Below, piece by piece: positions 1 through 4,182 of a DNA stretch of 5,848 bases; the first letter of the stretch is position 1, and each line of letters opens with the position of its first letter. The DNA is from Methanomethylovorans sp. PtaU1.Bin073 (GTDB lineage: Archaea > Halobacteriota > Methanosarcinia > Methanosarcinales > Methanosarcinaceae). The DNA lies in contig MVQW01000246.1 in NCBI GenBank assembly GCA_002067265.1, forward strand, positions 1-5,848, written 5' to 3'. The notes under the pieces were generated by a model. That model had not been told where the DNA came from and ran no database searches. It saw nothing but the letters and a program-made list of their open reading frames with translations. The position numbers were made by a program, and so were the translations under genes.

Positions 1-2
1 TT

Positions 3-10
3 CATAAATA
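3..10 (+). promoter_or_regulatory. Possible TATA-like element for the membrane methyltransferase-like gene
   Basis: The stretch CATAAATA lies about 44-51 bases upstream of the TTG start. An archaeal TATA box here would place the transcript start near positions 30-35, giving a leader of about 20 bases that still contains the ribosome binding site. The match is loose and the window begins here, so elements further upstream cannot be seen. Confidence 0.25.
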
Positions 11-38
11 CTAAATAGAAGCCAGCCAAATAAAATAA

Positions 39-44
39 GGGGAG
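39..44 (+). promoter_or_regulatory. Ribosome binding site that supports the TTG start at 54
   Basis: GGGGAG (with GGAG at 41-44) complements the 3' end of archaeal 16S rRNA and sits 9 bases before TTG 54. An in-frame TAG at 45-47 bounds the reading frame, so the start cannot lie further upstream. The next in-frame TTG at 60 would be 15 bases from the site, and the first in-frame ATG (117) would remove most of the first membrane helix. TTG 54 therefore fits best. Confidence 0.6.
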
Positions 45-53
45 TAGTTCAAA

Positions 54-653
54 TTGGTTTTGTCCATAATCATACTTGTGCTTTGTCTGGCAGGGTTTGC
101 AGCTATCCACAGCCTCATGGCAAGTCTGCGCTTCAAGCGCTTAGCCATGCGGATCTTTGGACAAAGAGTAGAAAAACTGTATATGCCTATATTCAGCTTC
201 GTTGCAGTCTTAACGATAGCACCGTTAGCCTACCTTTTTTACAAAAACCCGGGAGAAATCATTTACATAGTGCCTTCTCCCTGGCGCTGGGTGATGGTGG
301 GCGGACAGTTGATTGCCGGCATCATTACTCTCAGGGCTTTTACAGATGCACCTCAAAGATTCAAAATACGGGCACAGCTCTCTGCTCCAAATACCCCTGA
401 AGCAGGCTCTCTTAATATCCGCGGCATTTACCGATGGGTAAGAGATCCATTCACATTCTCGACCCTGATTATAATGGTGCTCACTCCCTTTATGACCACA
501 AACCTGCTTGCCATATACATTGTGACCGTCGCATACCTATATCTGGGATCTCTGCACTGGGAAACAAGACTAGTGGCACAATTCGGCGACGAATATAGAG
601 AGTATCAGAAACATGTGCATCGGATAATTCCTAAGCTGAGAGGGTATCAATAG
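54..653 (+). CDS. Integral membrane protein, NnrU / isoprenylcysteine methyltransferase-like family
   Basis: The 199-residue product is hydrophobic, with likely membrane segments near residues 3-23, 44-62, 79-96 and a helical pair at about 133-166. The N-terminal half carries HSLMAS (19-24) followed by a basic stretch, a pattern of NnrU- and MddA-like proteins. The C-terminal half matches the ICMT/PEMT-type membrane methyltransferase core: GIYRWVRDP at 124-132, then HWE (168-170), FGDEYREY (177-184) and a terminal IIP. In that superfamily this part binds S-adenosylmethionine and methylates a small or lipid-like substrate in the membrane; the substrate here cannot be named. The usual R-H/N-P triad reads R130-D131-P132, which could alter or remove catalysis. 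Starts with TTG behind a good ribosome binding site. It stands alone on the plus strand and converges with the ABC operon. Family assignment is fairly secure, activity is not. Confidence 0.8.
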   Translation: MVLSIIILVLCLAGFAAIHSLMASLRFKRLAMRIFGQRVEKLYMPIFSFVAVLTIAPLAYLFYKNPGEIIYIVPSPWRWVMVGGQLIAGIITLRAFTDAPQRFKIRAQLSAPNTPEAGSLNIRGIYRWVRDPFTFSTLIIMVLTPFMTTNLLAIYIVTVAYLYLGSLHWETRLVAQFGDEYREYQKHVHRIIPKLRGYQ

Positions 654-675
654 AAAATATACAGGAAAAATTCCA
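654..675. terminator. Convergent gap with T-rich tracts on both strands, possible bidirectional termination
   Basis: Only 22 bases separate the stop of the plus-strand membrane gene from the stop of the minus-strand ATPase gene. The gap holds GGAA-AAA-TTCC (664-674), too short a hairpin to count alone. On the minus strand it reads as a run of five T's followed by TATATTTTC, the kind of oligo-T tract where archaeal RNA polymerase terminates. For the plus strand, a T-rich stretch follows at about 690-701 inside the 3' end of the ATPase gene. Confidence 0.3.
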
Positions 676-1416
676 TTATGACTTTGCAGTTTTGTTTATT
701 ATCTCATCGCTAATTATAATACCATCTTCGAGTGTGATCACTCTGCTAACATAGTCAACATGCCACGATTCATGCGTTACCATCACGATCGTCTGGCCGT
801 ATTTTTCATTCAGTTCTTTGAATACATCCAGTACTTGTTTTGAATTGTTGGTGTCCAGGTTGGCACACGGCTCATCAGCAAACATAATATCAGGTTTTTT
901 TGCTATCGCCCTTGCGATTGCAACTCTTTGCTTTTCACCACCCGATAACTCACCAGGGACTCGGTCATATTTTCCTTGAAGGCCAACCTTATCTAATGCT
1001 TCAAGAGCAATCGCATATGAATCCTTCTTTGATTTTCCTTCCATCATGGAAAGCACATATACATTCTCTGCAGCACTCATCTCATTGATCAGTGCATAAT
1101 CCTGAAAGACATAACCGACCTGAGTTAGCCGGTAATAACTTCTTTCGGCCTCAGGGAGACTTGAAACCTCTAACCCCCAAATGGTATATTCGCCATCTGT
1201 TGCATCGTCCAATAATGCCAGTATCCTCAGCAGGGTAGTTTTCCCACTACCCGATGCACCCATAATGGCTACAAACTCACCTTTGATAATTTCAAAAGAA
1301 ACGCCATTGAGAGCCTTAACAGTAGTATCTCCGGTTCCATAGTATCTTTTTAGATTTTTAACCAGGATAATTTTATCGTCCCCATATGGCTTTGAGTATA
1401 CTTTCTCTGGATACAC
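676..1416 (-). CDS. ABC transporter ATP-binding protein, MacB/LolD-like
   Basis: This 246-residue nucleotide-binding subunit hydrolyses ATP on the cytoplasmic face to drive the adjacent FtsX-type permease. All family motifs are present: Walker A GASGSGKTT (53-61), Q-loop Q105, signature LSGGEKQ (157-163), Walker B IMFADEP (177-183) with catalytic E182, D-loop NLD (186-188) and switch H215. The order and the length match LolD/MacB/FtsE-type ATPases. The segment after Walker B reads DEPCANLD where the family usually has DEPTGNLD. The start is GTG at 1416, inside the last 44 bases of the permease gene; no Shine-Dalgarno site is well placed before it, so translation is probably coupled. An in-frame stop at 1440-1438 excludes an upstream start, and the next in-frame ATG is codon 52, within Walker A. 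The first 15 or so residues look poorly conserved, so the true N-terminus is less certain than the rest. It is the last gene of the operon. Confidence 0.93.
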   Translation of the reverse strand: MYPEKVYSKPYGDDKIILVKNLKRYYGTGDTTVKALNGVSFEIIKGEFVAIMGASGSGKTTLLRILALLDDATDGEYTIWGLEVSSLPEAERSYYRLTQVGYVFQDYALINEMSAAENVYVLSMMEGKSKKDSYAIALEALDKVGLQGKYDRVPGELSGGEKQRVAIARAIAKKPDIMFADEPCANLDTNNSKQVLDVFKELNEKYGQTIVMVTHESWHVDYVSRVITLEDGIIISDEIINKTAKS

Positions 1417-2581
1417 TCCAGGCAGGCAGAATCCCGGCTATAACTGATAGTGTAAGCATGGTAACTATGCTTTGGATGAGCAGCATAGGATCAATAGTGG
1501 GACTTATGTGCATGGTTTCATAGAATGTTACCGGATTTGCCTGGAAGTAGAGCATAAGTGTAAAATATAGTATCAATCCTGAAAAAATACCAAGAGAAAC
1601 GTAGAAAGTGCTGAGGAATGCATAGGATAACACAATGGATCTTGGAGTAATTCCTACTGCTTTTAAAATTCCGATCTCTTTTTTCCTATTGAGTATATTG
1701 ATATAGATAATGATAAGTATCAAAGCTGCACCGACTATCAAACTCACAAACTTTGACATAATGTTTATAGCACCAATGCTTTGCATTGCTTGTTTTATAA
1801 GAGCCTCTGATTTATCAGCCCATGTGAAGACCTGCTCATTTACTCCGGCATCTCTGATCTTATCCTGTATTTGTTCTTCACTCCCTTGCTTGTCAACCCT
1901 TACAACCACACTAGTAGCTTTACCCTCGTCTAAACCGTATACATCTTCAATTTCCTTGTAATTAATCAAAGCATTAAGGTCAACAAGTTCAAAAGTGCCT
2001 TCCATGATCCCTTTTACCTTATAGGTCCTCTTTACACCATTGCTATATGTAACATCAACAAGTGCTCCAGGTCTTACTTCACCCAGATTATCATATATCT
2101 CTGATCCAAAACCTGTACCTGCGATCATAGCACCAATAATGATCTCATCCCGGGATAGATCTCCCAGAAAATCTCCTTCAGTGATAATATATGGATATTT
2201 TGAAATTTCATACTCTTCTGTAGGAAGCAAACCTGTTATAGTCACTCCTACAACATTCTGTTTATACTCAATAGATGCTCCGGCATCAAGTCTTTTTGTT
2301 GCAGCTCTCACGCCTTCTACAGCTCTGACTTTTGCCAATACGCTATCAGCATTGTTGATGTAAGTATTATGGCCCGTTGGTTCAATAACAATGTCCCCAT
2401 AAGCATAATCTTGCATCATACCAGTAAATAGAACAGTCATTCCTCCTAGCATAGAGGGGAGGAATACTAAGTTTAAGAAAATGAGTGACAGGACAAAGAC
2501 TATGAATATCAGTGTTTTCTTGTTCCCTCTTCTTACACTACAGTATGCAATAAGAGCCCCCACCCGAATATCATTAATCAT
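1373..2581 (-). CDS. ABC transporter permease, MacB/LolCE/FtsX type
   Basis: The 402-residue membrane subunit has the layout of the MacB/LolC/FtsX class. A short cytoplasmic start leads to membrane helix 1 (about 23-43), then an extracellular domain of roughly 50-265 resembling MacB_PCD, then an FtsX domain with helices near 275-297, 317-346 and 366-386. The cytoplasmic loop RKKEIGILKAVG (299-310) and the closing LPAWSVSR (385-392) are hallmarks of the family. Four helices and a large outer domain indicate a mechanotransmission machine: ATP binding below moves the outer domain, rather than substrate passing through a membrane channel. ATG 2581 is supported by GAGGT seven bases upstream, which touches the stop codon of the preceding Ig-repeat gene, implying coupled translation. 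The 3' end overlaps the ATPase gene. Substrate unknown; in related systems it is a lipoprotein, peptide, antibiotic or a cell-wall enzyme partner. Confidence 0.93.
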   Translation of the reverse strand: MINDIRVGALIAYCSVRRGNKKTLIFIVFVLSLIFLNLVFLPSMLGGMTVLFTGMMQDYAYGDIVIEPTGHNTYINNADSVLAKVRAVEGVRAATKRLDAGASIEYKQNVVGVTITGLLPTEEYEISKYPYIITEGDFLGDLSRDEIIIGAMIAGTGFGSEIYDNLGEVRPGALVDVTYSNGVKRTYKVKGIMEGTFELVDLNALINYKEIEDVYGLDEGKATSVVVRVDKQGSEEQIQDKIRDAGVNEQVFTWADKSEALIKQAMQSIGAINIMSKFVSLIVGAALILIIIYINILNRKKEIGILKAVGITPRSIVLSYAFLSTFYVSLGIFSGLILYFTLMLYFQANPVTFYETMHISPTIDPMLLIQSIVTMLTLSVIAGILPAWSVSRESILKAIWGR

Positions 2582-2587
2582 AATAGA

Positions 2588-2594
2588 GACCTCT
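2588..2594 (-). promoter_or_regulatory. Permease ribosome binding site touching the upstream stop codon
   Basis: Read on the minus strand, the junction is TGAGAGGTCTCTATTATG. The first TGA ends the Ig-repeat gene, GAGGT is a strong Shine-Dalgarno match, and the final ATG starts the permease. Spacing of site to start is seven bases. The direct contact of stop and ribosome binding site suggests that one ribosome passing off the first gene helps load the second. Confidence 0.65.
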
Positions 2595-3817
2595 CATTGT
2601 TTTTCGTTTTTATCAGAGTTGCCTCTGCCTTCCATTAACTGTTTAATGATCTTGTCTTTTGATTTTTTTGTCCTATAATTAATATAGATTAATCCTCCAA
2701 TAATCGCTAAGATCAGCAATACAATTGCAGCAGTTCCCGCTCCACTTTCACTTTTCAGGACAATGATATTGATATTCGTTTGAATTTGTTCTTCCCCAAA
2801 ATCATCGCTATATGTTATGGTTACAGGAATATCATATTCTCCAGACTGATTAGCTATGAAAGTGATTACAGCAGGTCCATCTTCATTTGAATCAAGAGTT
2901 CCAATAAAGGACTCTTTTAGTCCTTTGAATGGATGATCAGCATAAACTCTGACTGAATTTATTGTCCTTTCACCTGAGTTTTCAATCCTCATAGTTAATT
3001 CTACAGTCTCGCCCACTTGAGGAAGAACAGGATTAACCTTTACAGATGCAAGATTTAAACTTCCCTTTTTGTCAAGAACATTAATCGCAATGCTATAGTT
3101 ATCCCTCTGGATACCATAATCATCTTCATAGTTTATGATAACAGGAATCTCAAATGTTCCTGATCTGTTTGCCTTGAATTTGAACAATGCAGTCTGACTG
3201 CCATTTAGACCAAGAGTTCCAATTGTAGTATTTTTTATACCTTTAAACTCATGATTCAAGCTAACCCCAACGGATTTAGCTATTGCTTTACCAAAGTTCT
3301 CTATACCCAAACTTAAATCGACTGAATCTCCTTCATAGATATATTCAGGATTTGTTTTGACAAAAGATATCCTTGGTTCCGCATGCTCACCAATTACTGT
3401 TACCTCAACATCGTAATATGATACCCATTTTGCATCATTTCCGTAGGTCAATTTCATTTTTATAATATGAGGACCGGGTTTAGCATCAGGAGTTGTTCTC
3501 ATATGGTATACTAACTGCCTTTCACTGCTGCTATAAACAAATTTAGGAATAGGAGTGACCAGATTTTCTGTTATTACAATATCCGGAGGGTAGCTGATTA
3601 TTTCAAAAGTGATATTGTCAGGAACTGTATTACCGCAGCTCTCAATACTTATTCCCACAGTAAATTCTTCATCAATACCTACAGAACTGGGATTAATGTC
3701 GTCTACCACTGCTCTTAAACATTGATTACCTGAATCGGCTTCAGCAGCAGGGATTCCTAGCAAGATAACCACAATCACTAATGCAAAAAGATAAATTGTT
3801 TTTGTATTCTTGTTCAT
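2594..3817 (-). CDS. Membrane-anchored cell-surface protein with Ig-like repeats (COG1361 / NEW3-like)
   Basis: The 407-residue product has a signal peptide (about 1-27), three beta-sandwich domains at roughly 33-143, 148-248 and 254-354, one C-terminal membrane helix (about 360-380) and a short charged cytoplasmic tail. Domains two and three are a clear internal duplication: residues 153-248 and 259-354 align without gaps, with about 42 of 96 residues identical by hand count, including FKG-K---IGTL and IPV-I-Y. Such domains are typical of archaeal COG1361 'S-layer domain' proteins and related CARDB/NEW3 modules, which bind partners or carbohydrate rather than catalyse. Six N-glycosylation sequons (N68, N196, N205, N217, N240, N323) fit an extracellular location. 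It is the first gene of an operon with an FtsX-type permease and its ATPase, so it is probably the extracellular partner of that transporter. ATG 3817 is supported by AGGTGA six bases upstream. Exact ligand unknown. Confidence 0.88.
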   Translation of the reverse strand: MNKNTKTIYLFALVIVVILLGIPAAEADSGNQCLRAVVDDINPSSVGIDEEFTVGISIESCGNTVPDNITFEIISYPPDIVITENLVTPIPKFVYSSSERQLVYHMRTTPDAKPGPHIIKMKLTYGNDAKWVSYYDVEVTVIGEHAEPRISFVKTNPEYIYEGDSVDLSLGIENFGKAIAKSVGVSLNHEFKGIKNTTIGTLGLNGSQTALFKFKANRSGTFEIPVIINYEDDYGIQRDNYSIAINVLDKKGSLNLASVKVNPVLPQVGETVELTMRIENSGERTINSVRVYADHPFKGLKESFIGTLDSNEDGPAVITFIANQSGEYDIPVTITYSDDFGEEQIQTNINIIVLKSESGAGTAAIVLLILAIIGGLIYINYRTKKSKDKIIKQLMEGRGNSDKNEKQ

Positions 3818-3823
3818 TCTGAG

Positions 3824-3829
3824 TCACCT
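3824..3829 (-). promoter_or_regulatory. Strong ribosome binding site of the Ig-repeat gene
   Basis: The minus strand reads AAGGTGACTCAGAATG. AGGTGA is a full match to the archaeal anti-Shine-Dalgarno sequence and lies six bases before the ATG at 3817. This fixes the start of the operon's first gene. Confidence 0.75.
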
Positions 3830-3858
3830 TGCTTTGACAATTTTCTGCGTATCCGACG

Positions 3859-3871
3859 ATATTGCAAATAT
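3859..3871. promoter_or_regulatory. Small dyad ATATT-GCA-AATAT near the predicted transcript start
   Basis: A perfect five-base inverted repeat with a three-base centre lies just downstream of the transcript start predicted from the TATA box (around 3872-3877). A protein bound here would block the polymerase, as archaeal repressors commonly do. The arms are AT-only and short, so chance is a real alternative. Confidence 0.25.
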
Positions 3872-3896
3872 TGAACCTTATGCAACCACTCTTAAG

Positions 3897-3906
3897 TATA
3901 TATAAT
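3897..3906 (-). promoter_or_regulatory. TATA box of the Ig-repeat/ABC operon
   Basis: The minus strand reads ATTATATATA, a good archaeal TATA element. Transcription would begin about 25 bases downstream, near 3872-3877, giving a leader of about 55-60 bases that ends in a strong ribosome binding site. No comparable element lies closer to the operon, and the three genes are too tightly packed for internal promoters to be needed. Confidence 0.6.
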
Positions 3907-3907
3907 C

Positions 3908-3924
3908 CCAATTAGAAAAATTGG
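3908..3924. promoter_or_regulatory. 17-bp perfect dyad CCAATT-N5-AATTGG abutting the TATA box, candidate operator
   Basis: The arms CCAATT (3908-3913) and AATTGG (3919-3924) are exact inverted repeats separated by AGAAA. The dyad starts one base upstream of the TATA box, over the position where TFB contacts the BRE element. A dimeric regulator here could block or recruit the basal factors. The six-base arms include two G/C pairs each, so this is less likely to be AT noise than other repeats nearby, but no regulator is known. Confidence 0.4.
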
Positions 3925-3987
3925 CTTACATATTTTTCAGCTTTTATGGTATTTTTAACTTGTTATCTTAGATGCCCGGAATCAGAA

Positions 3988-4014
3988 AAGAATACATTCC
4001 AACGAATGTTTCTT
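3988..4014. repeat. Hairpin-forming inverted repeat, 11-bp stem with one bulge
   Basis: On the plus strand AAGAA-T-ACATTC (3988-3999) pairs with GAATGTTTCTT (4004-4014) around a four-base loop CAAC, leaving only T3993 unpaired. It is the longest stem in the intergenic region. Read on the minus strand, the direction of both neighbouring genes, it is followed by a short T-rich stretch (TTCTTTTCTG), so it could act as a terminator or as a stable transcript end for the subtilase mRNA. Confidence 0.5.
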
Positions 4015-4081
4015 AAAAATAAAGGTTCTAAAGATAATCCGAGCAAATAAGAATATTATCCATTCCAATTTCAAGCGCAGA

Positions 4082-4098
4082 TCATCATATCTTGATGA
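4082..4098. repeat. Inverted repeat TCATCA-N5-TGATGA
   Basis: A perfect six-base inverted repeat with a five-base centre (TATCT). It lies in the middle of the intergenic region, away from any recognisable promoter element, so a role in RNA folding or protein binding cannot be distinguished. Small enough to arise by chance. Confidence 0.35.
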
Positions 4099-4125
4099 AA
4101 GTATGGAAGCATTACATGTCTCCTA

Positions 4126-4143
4126 CATTCTTGAAAAAGAATG
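4126..4143. terminator. Perfect 7-bp hairpin with four-base loop downstream of the subtilase gene
   Basis: CATTCTT (4126-4132) and AAGAATG (4137-4143) pair exactly around GAAA on the plus strand, or TTTC on the minus strand. It lies about 40 bases past the subtilase stop codon, and the minus strand carries a TTCTTTTTC tract through the loop. A role in ending or protecting the subtilase mRNA is plausible; a classic T-tail after the stem is missing. Confidence 0.4.
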
Positions 4144-4146
4144 AAT

Positions 4147-4167
4147 AGGACCAGTTTATATAGTCCT
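4147..4167. repeat. Inverted repeat AGGAC-N11-GTCCT enclosing TTTATATA
   Basis: Five-base arms flank an eleven-base centre that contains TTTATATA (4155-4162), a sequence that also reads as an archaeal TATA box in either direction (TATATAAA on the minus strand). It sits about 16 bases after the subtilase stop codon. It may simply be a weak hairpin; a promoter for a longer operon leader or an antisense transcript is possible but unsupported by a following gene. Confidence 0.3.
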
Positions 4168-4182
4168 GCCTCTTGACCTATT

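Larger units (their letters stand above)
3818..4182. other. 365-bp non-coding region between the subtilase gene and the ABC operon
   Basis: The right part follows the subtilase stop codon; the left part (to about 3925) is the operon promoter and leader. Between them no reading frame of convincing size or composition exists on either strand; the longest candidates are short peptides that stop and shift frame. The stretch 3988-4167 instead contains four inverted repeats, listed separately. It could be a 3' region with several stem-loops, a small RNA gene, or a decayed element. Confidence 0.6.

Noticed and set aside
83..400. Open frame of 105 codons on the plus strand in another frame of the first gene
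   Set aside because: It lies wholly within the membrane methyltransferase-like gene, lacks any recognisable motif and has no ribosome binding site; a shadow of the real frame.
1710..2363. Two plus-strand open frames (1710-1961 and 2040-2363) opposite the permease
   Set aside because: They are antisense to a gene with clear FtsX/MacB motifs; their compositions are those expected from reverse reading of hydrophobic and beta-rich codons.
2594..3817. Surface protein as a MacA-type periplasmic adaptor
   Set aside because: There is no coiled-coil hairpin or lipoyl/barrel arrangement; the protein is three Ig-like domains with a C-terminal membrane helix, and archaea here have no outer membrane to reach.
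4033..4060. Inverted repeat GATAAT ... ATTATC with a 16-base spacer
   Set aside because: AT-rich six-base arms with a long spacer are expected by chance in this composition; no signal next to it supports a role.
3960..4140. Possible remnant of a transposase or other decayed gene in the intergenic region
   Set aside because: Short peptides can be read in several frames on both strands, but none shows a motif I recognise and no terminal inverted repeats or target duplication bound the stretch. Kept only as non-coding with hairpins.
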